Shown piece by piece: positions 42,144-50,258 of a DNA stretch of 64,000 nucleotides; position 1 is the stretch's first letter; the number at the start of each line of letters is the position of its first letter. A program made the position numbers and the translations under genes. Origin of the DNA: Clostridiales bacterium (GTDB lineage Bacteria > Bacillota > Clostridia > Christensenellales > Aristaeellaceae); the NCBI GenBank assembly GCA_015056145.1, contig SVGY01000001.1, positions 310,001 to 374,000 of the forward strand, given 5' to 3'. Under the pieces are notes generated by a model. That model was not told the origin of the DNA. It searched no databases and saw only the letters and a list, made by a program, of their open reading frames with translations.

Positions 42144-43868
42144 ATGAGTTACCGTGAAAACTATGAGCAGTGGCTGAAGGACTTTGCTGCCGACGAAGCT
42201 GCCTATGCCGAGCTGAAATCCATTGCCGGTGATGAAAAAGAAATCGAAGACCGCTTTTACCGCAACCTGAGTTTCGGTACCGCAGGTATGCGTGGTGTAC
42301 TGGCAATGGGCATGAACCGCATGAACATCTACACCGTGCGCCGTGCTACCCAGGGCCTTGCAGACTACCTGCTGACCAACGAGGAAAACAAGACCCGTGG
42401 CGTGGTCATCGCATACGACAGCCGCCGCATGAGCAGCGAATTTGCCCTGGAAACCGCTCTGGTGCTGTGCGCCAACGGCATCAAGGCATTCCTGTTTGAT
42501 GCGCTGCGTCCCGTTGCCCTGCTCAGCTATGGCGTACGCCACCTGAACGCTGTTGCGGGCGTGGTCATCACCGCCAGCCACAATCCGCCCCAGTACAACG
42601 GCTACAAGGTCTACGCTGAAGACGGCGCTCAGATCGGCCCGGAAGTAGCCACGGAAGTGACGGCCCGTATCGACAGCCTGTCCTTCACTGCCGCCAAAAT
42701 GATCTCCAAGGAAGAAGCTCTTGCTTCCGGCCTTCTGAAGATTATCGGCAATGCAGAGGTGGATGATGACTACATCGCCCAGGTCAAGACCCTGTCCATT
42801 CACCCCGAGCTGGTGAAGGAAGAGGGCAAAAACCTGAAGATCGTCTACACTCCCCTCCACGGCAGCGGCAATGTGCCCGTACGCCGTATCCTCAAGGAGA
42901 TCGGCATCACCAACGTAAGCGTTGTAAAAGAACAGGAAATGCCCGATCCCAACTTCTCCACCATCAAGGTGCCCAACCCCGAAGACCCCGACGCCTTCAC
43001 CCTTGGCATCAAGCTGGCCAACGAAGTGGGCGCTGACGCCATTTTCGGCACCGACCCTGACTGCGACCGTCTGGGCGTGGCCGTGCGTGAAAAGGACGGC
43101 AGCTTCCGACTCCTCACCGGCAATCAGATCGGCTGTCTGATGCTCAACTACATCCTCAGCGGCAAAAAGGAACTGGGCACCCTGCCCACGAACGGCGCTG
43201 CCGTGAAGAGCATCGTTTCCACCGAGCTGGCACGTCCCATCTGTGCCGCCTACGGTGTGGACCTCTACGACACCCTCACCGGCTTCAAGTTCATCGGCGA
43301 AAAGATCCAGCAGTTTGAGGATGACGGTAGCCACACCTTCCTCTTTGGATTTGAAGAGAGCTACGGTTTCCTCAGCAGCACCTTCGTCCGCGACAAGGAC
43401 GGCGTGAACGCCTCCCTGCTCATCGCTGAGGCTGCCGCCTACTACCGCACCAAGGGCAAGACCCTCTCCGACGTGATGGAGGACATCTTCAAGACCTATG
43501 GCTACTATCTGGAGCACGTTACCTCCACCACTCTGCCTGGCATCGACGGTCTGAAGCTGATGGCCGATATCATGGCCCGCATCCGCAAAGAGCCTCCCAA
43601 GGAAATCGGCGGCGTGAAGGTTGCCCATGTGAAGGATTTCCTCGCCGGCACCGACACCAACCTGGCCACCGGCACCGTTGAAAAGATGGATTATCCGGAA
43701 AGCGATGTTCTCTACTTCGCTCTGGAAGGCGGTCACTTCGTCTGCGTACGTCCCAGCGGCACCGAACCCAAAATCAAGCTCTACGTCAACGTCAACCACA
43801 AAGAAGAAGCCCAGGCCAAGGCCCTTCTGGACAACCTGACCCGGGAAGCTTCTCTGCTTCTGAAGTAA
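42144..43868 (+). CDS. pgcA: Phosphoglucomutase/phosphomannomutase (alpha-D-phosphohexomutase)
   Basis: 574 residues. The enzyme interconverts glucose-6-phosphate and glucose-1-phosphate, feeding nucleotide-sugar synthesis. Superfamily motifs are present: FGTAGMRGVLAMGMNRMN, the phosphoserine loop VVITASHNPPQYNGYKVY, the Mg-binding DPDCDRLGVA, the GFEESYGFL sugar loop and the phosphate-binding SGTEPKIKLYV. Length and motifs match PgcA of Bacillus rather than GlmM (a separate glmM lies at 50259). The ATG at 42144 follows CGGGAGG by nine bases; the frame opens earlier at 42084, but that ATG lies only a few bases after the -10 box. Confidence 0.9.
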   Translation: MSYRENYEQWLKDFAADEAAYAELKSIAGDEKEIEDRFYRNLSFGTAGMRGVLAMGMNRMNIYTVRRATQGLADYLLTNEENKTRGVVIAYDSRRMSSEFALETALVLCANGIKAFLFDALRPVALLSYGVRHLNAVAGVVITASHNPPQYNGYKVYAEDGAQIGPEVATEVTARIDSLSFTAAKMISKEEALASGLLKIIGNAEVDDDYIAQVKTLSIHPELVKEEGKNLKIVYTPLHGSGNVPVRRILKEIGITNVSVVKEQEMPDPNFSTIKVPNPEDPDAFTLGIKLANEVGADAIFGTDPDCDRLGVAVREKDGSFRLLTGNQIGCLMLNYILSGKKELGTLPTNGAAVKSIVSTELARPICAAYGVDLYDTLTGFKFIGEKIQQFEDDGSHTFLFGFEESYGFLSSTFVRDKDGVNASLLIAEAAAYYRTKGKTLSDVMEDIFKTYGYYLEHVTSTTLPGIDGLKLMADIMARIRKEPPKEIGGVKVAHVKDFLAGTDTNLATGTVEKMDYPESDVLYFALEGGHFVCVRPSGTEPKIKLYVNVNHKEEAQAKALLDNLTREASLLLK

Positions 43869-43885
43869 CAGCAATTCAGCATTTT

Positions 43886-43917
43886 GCCTCCGGCGGCCCT
43901 GCCGGGGGCTTTCTTTT
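43886..43917 (+). terminator. pgcA terminator
   Basis: GCCTCCGGC (43886-43894) pairs with GCCGGGGGC (43901-43909), one G-T pair, then TTTCTTTTC. Confidence 0.75.
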
Positions 43918-43977
43918 CTTCTGAGAAGAAAAGAAACAAAAGAAGCACTTATGGCTTTGTTTCATGCTTTCTTTTCC

Positions 43978-44034
43978 CATATCGCTTTTCGGGTGGGTTC
44001 GGGAGGGGGCTTTTCTCAGAAAAGCCTTCTCCCG
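43978..44034. repeat. Intergenic hairpin repeat, copy A
   Basis: Runs from CATATCGCTTTTCGGGTGGG through a long hairpin whose arms are CGGGAGGGGGCTTTTC and GAAAAGCCTTCTCCCG with a three-base loop. It is about 85 percent identical to copy B at 44688-44745 on the other side of the GNAT gene, in the same orientation. Confidence 0.75.
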
Positions 44035-44140
44035 AGGAACTGTTTTTTCTTTGTTGCTTTCTTGCGCTTTTTGCCGAAACAAAAAGTAGGAGCGCCCCTT
44101 ATCTGACCACTTGGAAGAACCGTTCATCAAAAACGAAAAA

Positions 44141-44157
44141 ACCCGGACTTGCCGGGT
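44141..44157 (-). terminator. Terminator of the GNAT gene
   Basis: ACCCGG and CCGGGT with a five-base loop, followed on the minus strand by TTTTTTCGTTTTT. Confidence 0.8.
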
Positions 44158-44175
44158 AATCAGATAATTGATGAA

Positions 44176-44589
44176 CTATATTCTCTTCAAAAAGAAATAT
44201 TCCGAATATCCGTCGTCAGTGTTTTCATAACTCCCTGCCACTTCATAATGCAGGGACTCGTAGAATTCCTTTCCCTGCCAGCTGAAAGTGTCGAGACGGA
44301 TCGTATTTACACCCATGGCCTTGGCACGCCTTTCCATTTCTTCCATAAGCAGTTTTCCATAGCCCTTTCTGCGGTACTCTTCCCGGACAAATACGGTGGA
44401 AACGTACAGTATTTTGAAAGCGGTAACGCACGCATCCAGTCCGGCCACGATTTTTCCGTCTGATTCCAAACCAATCTGAATTCTTCCATCCAGCTGGCAA
44501 GAAATAAATTGCTTGTCAAAGGCATCCAGCTGGCCTTCTATATACTCTGCCTGTTCTTCGCTCATATCAATAAACTTCACGTTCTTCAT
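44176..44589 (-). CDS. GNAT-family N-acetyltransferase
   Basis: 137 residues. The acetyl-CoA-binding motif A is clear in STVFVREEYRRKGYGKLLMEEME, followed by GVNTIRLDTFSWQGKEFYESLHYEVAG, the usual GNAT beta5-beta6 end. The acceptor is unknown. GGAGGC precedes the ATG at 44589. The gene stands alone between two copies of an intergenic repeat, with its own terminator, and might have arrived as a cassette; this is speculative. Confidence 0.85.
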   Translation of the reverse strand: MKNVKFIDMSEEQAEYIEGQLDAFDKQFISCQLDGRIQIGLESDGKIVAGLDACVTAFKILYVSTVFVREEYRRKGYGKLLMEEMERRAKAMGVNTIRLDTFSWQGKEFYESLHYEVAGSYENTDDGYSEYFFLKRI

Positions 44590-44687
44590 TGCCGAGCCTC
44601 CTTTTCAGTCAGCCTTAAAAGCCAAAACGCCTGAACCGAGCCGTTCAAGCGTTCATGATCTAAAGACTGGATACACTTCCTTGTCTC

Positions 44688-44745
44688 ATATGCGCTTTTC
44701 GGATGGATTCGGGAGGGACTTTTTCTCAGAAAAGCCTCCTCCCGG
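44688..44745. repeat. Intergenic hairpin repeat, copy B
   Basis: CATATGCGCTTTTCGGATGG followed by the same GGGAGG...CTTTTTCTCAGAAAAGCC...CTCCCG hairpin as copy A, with a few changes that break some arm pairs. The region 44590-44763 otherwise shows nothing. Confidence 0.75.
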
Positions 44746-44763
44746 CCTCCGTTCCAAACAGAA

Positions 44764-45495
44764 TCAGTATCCGCCTTCCATTTCCTTCAGGGTCTCAGCT
44801 TCTTTCAGCGTGCCGGCGGCATAGCGTTCTTCCGCTTCCTTCATGATCTTTTCCGTGGCGGATACGCCGCAACGGGTTGCGCCAATGGCACGGGCAGCCA
44901 GAACCGTATCCAGGTCACGGATACCGCCGCTGCCCTTTACCTGCACATGGGAAGGAACAGCGTCGTACATCAGCTGAAGGTCGTGAAGAGTGCAGCCGGA
45001 GGAACCGTAACCGGTGCTGGTCTTCACCCAGTCGCCGCCGGCTTCGGTTACAAGGCGGCAGGCAGTTTTCTTCTGGTCGTCATTGAGATAGCAGGTTTCG
45101 AGGATCACCTTCACCTTAGCTCCCCGGGAATGTGCCAGGTCAACGATGGCCTTGATTTCATCCTGAACGTACTTTTCGTCGCCAGCAATAAGGCGGCCCA
45201 CATTCAGCACCATATCCAGCTCGTCGCAGCCGTCATCCAGGGCAGCTTTTGCTTCTGCCAGCTTGATTTCGGGAGTGTGATTGCCGTGAGGGAATCCGAT
45301 AACGGTGCAAACCTTCACATCGCTGCCCTTAAGCAGTTCTGCCACCAGCTTCATGTCGCCGGGACGGGCGCATACGCTGGCGGTATTGTATTTCAGGGCG
45401 ATTTCACAGCCCTTGCGGATATCTTCTTCTGTCAGGAAGGGTTGAAGAGTGCTGTGATCCAGCATTTTTGCGATCATGGCAGGGGTCAGGGTCAT
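44764..45495 (-). CDS. deoC: Deoxyribose-phosphate aldolase
   Basis: DeoC cleaves 2-deoxyribose-5-phosphate to glyceraldehyde-3-phosphate and acetaldehyde in deoxynucleoside catabolism. 243 residues, TIM barrel. LDHSTLQPFLTEEDI opens the protein; VCTVIGFPHGNH, LDMVLNVGRL and the Schiff-base lysine in DWVKTSTGYG are all present, with GSGGIRD and GATRCGVSAT near the end. GGAGG lies about seven bases before the ATG. It lies 35 bases downstream of the TraG-type ATPase gene on the same strand with no terminator visible, so it may be read through from that operon. No deoR or other deo gene is adjacent. Confidence 0.95.
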   Translation of the reverse strand: MTLTPAMIAKMLDHSTLQPFLTEEDIRKGCEIALKYNTASVCARPGDMKLVAELLKGSDVKVCTVIGFPHGNHTPEIKLAEAKAALDDGCDELDMVLNVGRLIAGDEKYVQDEIKAIVDLAHSRGAKVKVILETCYLNDDQKKTACRLVTEAGGDWVKTSTGYGSSGCTLHDLQLMYDAVPSHVQVKGSGGIRDLDTVLAARAIGATRCGVSATEKIMKEAEERYAAGTLKEAETLKEMEGGY

Positions 45496-45530
45496 GATAA
45501 ATTCCTCCTTGAAAATACTTGGGATTGCCT

Positions 45531-46808
45531 TTACTTTTCCGTGGACTTAAGGCGGAACCGGAAAGGCGGGTAATGCATGGTGGTCAGGATAATTTCTCCG
45601 GGCTGGAGGGTGGTCAGATCCTCATCGCTGATAATGGGAGCATCCACAATCTGCTCCAGCACGTTGCGGGGCTGGGCAAGGGAAGCGTAGGATTCCTGGA
45701 TTCTGCATGTGCCATGAAGCTCCCTGACAAAATCCCGGCTTTCCATATCCCGCAGCTGGAAGGCTGCAATGGTACCGGCTGCCCCCAGCACAGAAGCGGC
45801 TGCCTGCGGATATTTCCGCTTAAGGCTGCCCACGTCCCGGGCGGTATAGATAATGCTTAGTCCGGCGCTGCGTCCCTGGGAAAAGGCATCCTCCAGATGA
45901 GGGATGGCCGGCAGGTCGCAGAAATCATCCATCACAAGATAGATATTGCCGGTTTTTTTACGATGATTCAGTCCGCAGCGGATCACCTGCCCAATGAGGG
46001 TACAAGCCACATCCCGCAGGCCTGCGTTCAGGCCGCCGCAAACAAAAAGCGTTTTTCCGCCCTTTTCTTCCAGTGCTGTGCGCACGGACTGGGTACCCTT
46101 ACCGCCAAACTGACCCTGAAAAATCTCCCGGGAGGCCTTCTGCAGGGCGGCAATCACGCTGAGAATGCGCTCTTCGTTCTCTCCCTGCAAATAGCAGCGG
46201 TAGCTTTTCAGTTCCGGTTCAGCCTCCAGCAGATCCAGCATGGTATTTACATCAAAGCCTTCGATGAGCTCCTTGAGGGCCTGGTTATTCATAAGGCTTT
46301 GGTCGCCTCTGCGGGCAAGGCACACCATCAGCGCCATGAGCAGATCCCGGGCAGCAGTTTCCGCAAAGGGATGCTCCGACCGGGCAATACGGTCCGCAAA
46401 GAGGTAGCTGCAAATCTCGGAAGCATCCTTCAATGCATCCTCTCCCTGGGATAATTCCTGGAACAGGTTCCATGCCGTTTTTCCGGCACGGTCATCCGCA
46501 GCCAGAACCACATCGCCCTTCTGATGCAGCAGGTTGTAGGATTCTCCAGACACGTCCAGCACCACAAGGCAATCCTGCTCGGTGAGCATCACCCGCAAAT
46601 TGCGTGCCAGCTGGCGAAGCATGCCTGTTTTCCCGGTAGAGGGGCCTCCCAGAAGGAGTATATGCCTCTCCACCATGCTGCGGCCAACCGGCAGAAAAGC
46701 CCGTTTGCCATTGCCGTCACTGCCGGTGAGGGCGAAGGACGCATCCGGGTCACGGTAGGGAATTTCTTTGGAAAGAGGTTGTCCTCTCAGCACGGTATAT
46801 TGTGCCAT
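45531..46808 (-). CDS. Soluble VirD4/TraG-type ATPase (type IV coupling-protein fold)
   Basis: 425 residues. Walker A GGPSTGKT (about residues 54-61), Walker B LVVLDVSGES, and IYLVMDDFCDLPAIPHLEDA followed by GRSAGLSIIYTARD are the characteristic DEF/RS-rich motifs of VirD4/TraG coupling proteins. The two N-terminal transmembrane helices of canonical coupling proteins are missing; the protein starts near the ATPase core. The second ATG at 46808 has AGGAGG seven bases upstream; the first, at 46814, is too close. It is fourth in an operon with no conjugation, relaxase or secretion-channel genes nearby. It may pump or remodel a substrate unconnected with conjugation; that is open. Confidence 0.82.
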   Translation of the reverse strand: MAQYTVLRGQPLSKEIPYRDPDASFALTGSDGNGKRAFLPVGRSMVERHILLLGGPSTGKTGMLRQLARNLRVMLTEQDCLVVLDVSGESYNLLHQKGDVVLAADDRAGKTAWNLFQELSQGEDALKDASEICSYLFADRIARSEHPFAETAARDLLMALMVCLARRGDQSLMNNQALKELIEGFDVNTMLDLLEAEPELKSYRCYLQGENEERILSVIAALQKASREIFQGQFGGKGTQSVRTALEEKGGKTLFVCGGLNAGLRDVACTLIGQVIRCGLNHRKKTGNIYLVMDDFCDLPAIPHLEDAFSQGRSAGLSIIYTARDVGSLKRKYPQAAASVLGAAGTIAAFQLRDMESRDFVRELHGTCRIQESYASLAQPRNVLEQIVDAPIISDEDLTTLQPGEIILTTMHYPPFRFRLKSTEK

Positions 46809-46823
46809 GGCCATTCCTCCTGT

Positions 46824-48968
46824 TTACTGTTCTTCTTTGTTTTTTTCAATAAGGCGGGCCATCAGGGAAGGCTCCTCCTGCCGGGCATCGGCTGGCTTTT
46901 TCAGCGTCTCGGCCATGGAAAGCGCCGCCGGATTTTCCTGCGCAGCGTTCTCGAAGAGGCTGAGCTGCTCCACCTTGGGAAGGGCTCTGCTCCACAGTGA
47001 TTTGCCCGGTTTTGCGTCGGTTTTTTCCTGCATGAGGGCTTCCAGCCGTTCCATTGCGGAAAGCTGGTCTTCCTCCACGGTTTCGGAGGTTTCCTCCGCC
47101 TCGTCTGTTTCAACGCTTTCGGCAGATTGAGCAGTTTCTGCGCCTTCATCCTCCGGAGAAAGTATTTCCTCGTTGCAGACAACTTCTTCAGCAGGCTCTT
47201 CATCCTGCAGAGATGCACTTTCCTCCTCCGTCTTTTCCGGGCAGACATTTTCCTGGATTTCAGAGGTTTTTTCTGCGGCTTCCTGATCCTGTTCCTCAGG
47301 AATAACGGTTTCCAGCTCAGCGGCTGCGGGTTCCTCATCCCTGGTAAACAGATAGCCCTCGTCGGAATCCAGCTCGGAGGCGGGCAATGCAATATCGCCA
47401 TAGGAGCAGCGTTTTATCTGGCTGCGCATGGTAAAACCGCTTTCGATACTGAGCATGCGAAGCGCATCGGGTGCAAACTGAATAGGCTGGGGATTCTCCT
47501 CGTCATCCTCAGGCAAGCGGCTCATTTCAAGCCGGTGAAGGTAATCAATATCTGCATCATAACCGCTCAGCTGCGCCCGGTCGCTTCGGGCGGCAGCGGT
47601 CTTCACCATTTCCTGATGGAGGGCCATTTTTTTATCCAGCACAGCCCGTGCCTTGCGGTAAGCGTCGGAACCCTCCCGGAGCTGGGTCAGCACGGCTTCC
47701 CGGCGATACATGGTATCGATGAGCTGGCCTTTGTTTTCCTGATTGGAGGCTTTTTCCAGCATGCAGACATAATCTCTTTCGGATACAAAGAGATTTTCAC
47801 AGACAAAGGCGCTGTTTTCCAGAGAGAGGCGGTCCGTACGGAGCAACTCGGCGCTGTCCTCCAAAAAAATCAGCTTATTGATCATTCCCAGCGGGTTCAT
47901 GCCGCTGCCGTAAGCGGGGTTATTGATGGTATTTGCCACCATGGGCTGCAAAGAGCGATCCTGCACGGTTACGATACGCACCTGATCCGGATATTTGCCG
48001 CATCTGGCTTCCATGGCGTATCTGGGCGGAATCTGATAACCCTGGCACAGCGCACGCACATCCAGCGTCATATTCTGGCGATCGATGTACTCTCCGGCCT
48101 CCTGATAAGAAAACCAGAGATCGCTGATATGCTCGTCGCCCGTATAGTACAGCTGCATCAGGCGTGCGGTGCTGCGGGTAACGGGCATGCGCTCAAAGGT
48201 ATCGCAGGCCACATGATAGGGCATATACTGGGGCAGATTTTCTCCCCTTCTGGCATATTCGGAAAAACGTCCTGGTTCTACCGGTTCATCCTCCTGCAAA
48301 CTCCTGACAAGGCTCATATCCTGCATGATACGGCCAAGCTCTTTCTGGGAAACAGTTACGGGGGCCAGCATGAACTGCCGCAGATATTCACGGCCGAAAA
48401 GCTCGGCGTCATAGTCCTCGCCGGCATCCACACGCTGCTTTACATAGGCGGCATAGTGATCGCCCCTGGCGCATATGCGCATATCCATTTCGGCGCTGTG
48501 CAACACGCCGCATCCTCTGGGATAGATGCTCTCCGGCACAGCCACGGCCTGACCGCCGCCGCCGATCATATAAAGAACCAGCCTCTCCCCCATAAAGGGC
48601 TCGTACTGGGGGAAATGATCCGCCCAGACCTGATCCACCGTCATCACGCCCCGGCCAACAAAATGACCGTCATAATCAAAATTGCGGCGGTAGTTATCGC
48701 CGGCATACAAATCGGGCATTTCATCATAAAGCTGCCGGTGGTATTCGCTCTGATCGATGGAAAAACCATTTCGGGATACAAAAGCGGAAAGACTTCCTCC
48801 TTTGCCGATATAGCGCATATTCTGCACCAATTCCACAGGAAAAAGCGGCATGAAGGCAGAGAAGCGATCCGTGCCGTTATCCTGTTGATAAAATTGCTTT
48901 GCCTGCCTGAAAAGAGCCGCTTTATCAAGGCCGGCGTAGCTGATGATTCCTGTTTCCTGATTGCGCAT
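46824..48968 (-). CDS. 714-residue protein of unknown function with acidic tail
   Basis: I do not recognise the family. No signal peptide or membrane segment is visible. Residues 1-550 look globular, with many Tyr, Arg and Asp (for example FMPLFPVELVQNMRYIGKGG, FSIDQSEYHRQLYDEM, MPLGMI-type segments and helical DAYRKARAVLDKKMALHQEM). About 550-660 is strongly acidic and low-complexity (many Glu in pairs), followed by a more conserved-looking end with AMERLEALMQEK and SLWSRALPKVEQLSLFE. GGGGG lies eight bases before the ATG. It is between the Syd-like gene and the TraG-type ATPase gene, with 15-32 base gaps, so the proteins probably work together, possibly as adaptor and motor. Confidence 0.75.
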   Translation of the reverse strand: MRNQETGIISYAGLDKAALFRQAKQFYQQDNGTDRFSAFMPLFPVELVQNMRYIGKGGSLSAFVSRNGFSIDQSEYHRQLYDEMPDLYAGDNYRRNFDYDGHFVGRGVMTVDQVWADHFPQYEPFMGERLVLYMIGGGGQAVAVPESIYPRGCGVLHSAEMDMRICARGDHYAAYVKQRVDAGEDYDAELFGREYLRQFMLAPVTVSQKELGRIMQDMSLVRSLQEDEPVEPGRFSEYARRGENLPQYMPYHVACDTFERMPVTRSTARLMQLYYTGDEHISDLWFSYQEAGEYIDRQNMTLDVRALCQGYQIPPRYAMEARCGKYPDQVRIVTVQDRSLQPMVANTINNPAYGSGMNPLGMINKLIFLEDSAELLRTDRLSLENSAFVCENLFVSERDYVCMLEKASNQENKGQLIDTMYRREAVLTQLREGSDAYRKARAVLDKKMALHQEMVKTAAARSDRAQLSGYDADIDYLHRLEMSRLPEDDEENPQPIQFAPDALRMLSIESGFTMRSQIKRCSYGDIALPASELDSDEGYLFTRDEEPAAAELETVIPEEQDQEAAEKTSEIQENVCPEKTEEESASLQDEEPAEEVVCNEEILSPEDEGAETAQSAESVETDEAEETSETVEEDQLSAMERLEALMQEKTDAKPGKSLWSRALPKVEQLSLFENAAQENPAALSMAETLKKPADARQEEPSLMARLIEKNKEEQ

Positions 48969-49000
48969 TCTGCATTCCCCCTTTTTCGGGAATCCGGGTG

Positions 49001-49588
49001 TCAGAATTCGTAAACAAACTGAAGCTTGGGCAAAAGACGGTCAATGTTCACCTTAAGATACAGGGGCTCGCATGGCCTGTCCGCATAGAGGACAAATGCC
49101 TGCCCATCTTCCGCACGGAGCATGAGCAAAAGGGGATCGCCGCCATCGCAGGAGGAAGCCATATTGAAGCACAGCGGCAGTTCCGGATGCTCTCTGCCAT
49201 AAATGAGAGCCTCCTGGAAAGCACGCTCCGGAGGGGCGGATTCGGTATTTTTGTAGGTTTCAAATGTACGCTTGTAAAGGAAGCTCAACGGGCTGCCGGA
49301 GCTGGCCACGGGCAAGTGGAAACGGATTTCCAGAAACTGACACATGGACAGATAATCCACAATGCTGGGATGGAACTTGGCCGCATCATTGCCAAGGGGC
49401 ACATTGCCATCCTTCCAGGGAATGGGCTGCCAGAAGGCATAGCCAGGCCGCTGGCAGCCCGCAAGCACCAGCTTTTCATCCATGGGCGTACGCAGCCAGG
49501 TAAGAGGCCTGCGTCCGGTCTCCTTGATGGCTGTTTGTTGAAAACGAATTAGATAATCACGCATGATAGGCCCCAGTGCCGTCTGCAT
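49001..49588 (-). CDS. Syd/SUKH-like protein
   Basis: 195 residues from the ATG at 49588, seven bases after GGAGGAGGG. The pattern resembles SecY-interacting protein Syd: RDYLIRFQQTAIKETGRRPL, then AFWQPIPWKDGN (compare YWQPQPF in E. coli Syd), then FHPSIVDYLSMCQFLEIRFH and CFNMASSCDGGDPLLLML. Syd belongs to the SUKH superfamily, whose members are often immunity proteins of polymorphic toxin systems. No toxin is adjacent. The match is by eye and moderate. It is in an operon with a TraG-type ATPase and two unknown proteins. Confidence 0.6.
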   Translation of the reverse strand: MQTALGPIMRDYLIRFQQTAIKETGRRPLTWLRTPMDEKLVLAGCQRPGYAFWQPIPWKDGNVPLGNDAAKFHPSIVDYLSMCQFLEIRFHLPVASSGSPLSFLYKRTFETYKNTESAPPERAFQEALIYGREHPELPLCFNMASSCDGGDPLLLMLRAEDGQAFVLYADRPCEPLYLKVNIDRLLPKLQFVYEF

Positions 49589-49617
49589 GAAAAATCCCTC
49601 CTCCAAAAGTACAAAAA

Positions 49618-50034
49618 TCAATCGTCGTTTTCGGAATAAATGACCCTTGCGGTACTGCCCCCGGTATAGGGATCGGTGCACAGGAAAATTTCCCCGAAGG
49701 GATAGGCGATGCGCACGCAGCTCCGGGTATCCGGGCACGGATCCTTCAGCCCCAGAGTCTGAAACAGGAAGCCCCTCTGCCGGTCCGTATCCGCATCCTG
49801 CCGGATGCCGATCATGGCGACATGCAGCGTTACCGCAGTAAGCCTGCCTTTTTCCAGCGTAAGCACCGGCGCAAGGGTTCCTCCCCTGACCGGATGGGCC
49901 CCCATGAGGTAGCAGCCGTTGCCATCCTCCAGATTGACGCCCACTTCCGCAAGCTGGATTTCGGTCATATCAGCGCTGAGACGCACCCCGTCCCGGAAAA
50001 GCAGCTGTCCCGTATCGCTTGACAAAAAAGCCAT
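49618..50034 (-). CDS. Unknown 138-residue protein, first gene of the ATPase/Syd operon
   Basis: I do not recognise it. From the ATG at 50034 (AAAGGAAG seven bases upstream) it reads MAFLSSDTGQLLFRDGVRLS with beta-rich segments VLTLEKGRLTAVTLHVAM and RIAYPFGEIFLCTDPYTGGS. The shape suggests a small all-beta or alpha/beta domain, cytoplasmic, with no membrane segment. It is 29 bases upstream of the Syd-like gene and follows a strong promoter. The frame continues upstream to 50169 but past the promoter, so it is not used. Confidence 0.7.
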   Translation of the reverse strand: MAFLSSDTGQLLFRDGVRLSADMTEIQLAEVGVNLEDGNGCYLMGAHPVRGGTLAPVLTLEKGRLTAVTLHVAMIGIRQDADTDRQRGFLFQTLGLKDPCPDTRSCVRIAYPFGEIFLCTDPYTGGSTARVIYSENDD

Positions 50035-50095
50035 TGTGGCACTTCCTTTGTGTAATGGATATACTAAGGCATCTTTCGACAATTTCCCATTCAAA

Positions 50096-50124
50096 AGTCT
50101 ACCATTCCACGCAAAACCTGTCAA
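50096..50124 (-). promoter_or_regulatory. Promoter of the ATPase/Syd operon
   Basis: Minus strand TTGACA (50119-50124), 17-base spacer, TAGACT (50096-50101), about 60 bases upstream of the first gene. It diverges from the glmM promoter at 50193-50221. Confidence 0.75.
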
Positions 50125-50192
50125 CCTCCATTTAGTGGAATCCGTACATTTTTCTCGCCATTTGCCCAAGATGTTGTGGATTTTCTTTGTGC

Positions 50193-50221
50193 TTGAAAAA
50201 AAAGGGTTTTAGGCGTATACT
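50193..50221 (+). promoter_or_regulatory. Promoter of glmM
   Basis: TTGAAA (50193-50198), 17-base spacer including a long A run, TATACT (50216-50221), 37 bases before the glmM start. The untranslated leader is too short for a glmS-type ribozyme. Confidence 0.75.
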
Positions 50222-50258
50222 GAAAAAGGCTTCTTAACCATCCCAAAGGAGTGTTCAT

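Larger units (their letters stand above)
43869..44175. other. Intergenic region with hairpin repeats between pgcA and a GNAT gene
   Basis: This 307-base gap has no gene. It contains the pgcA terminator, a second short palindrome (TCTTTTCTTC/GAAGAAAAGA, 43913-43935), copy A of the intergenic repeat (43978-44034), a stretch around 44041-44100 rich in short CTTT and GAAA runs, and the terminator of the GNAT gene at 44141-44157. The region has the look of a clostridial intergenic mosaic rather than decayed coding sequence. Confidence 0.6.

Noticed and set aside
47127-49013. A 628-codon plus-strand frame
   Set aside because: Antisense to the 714-residue protein gene, which has a ribosome binding site, correct operon spacing and acidic-tail composition.
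45531-50034. Integrative conjugative element
   Set aside because: Only one VirD4-type ATPase is present; no relaxase, VirB4, integrase, att repeats or tRNA-flanked boundary are visible.
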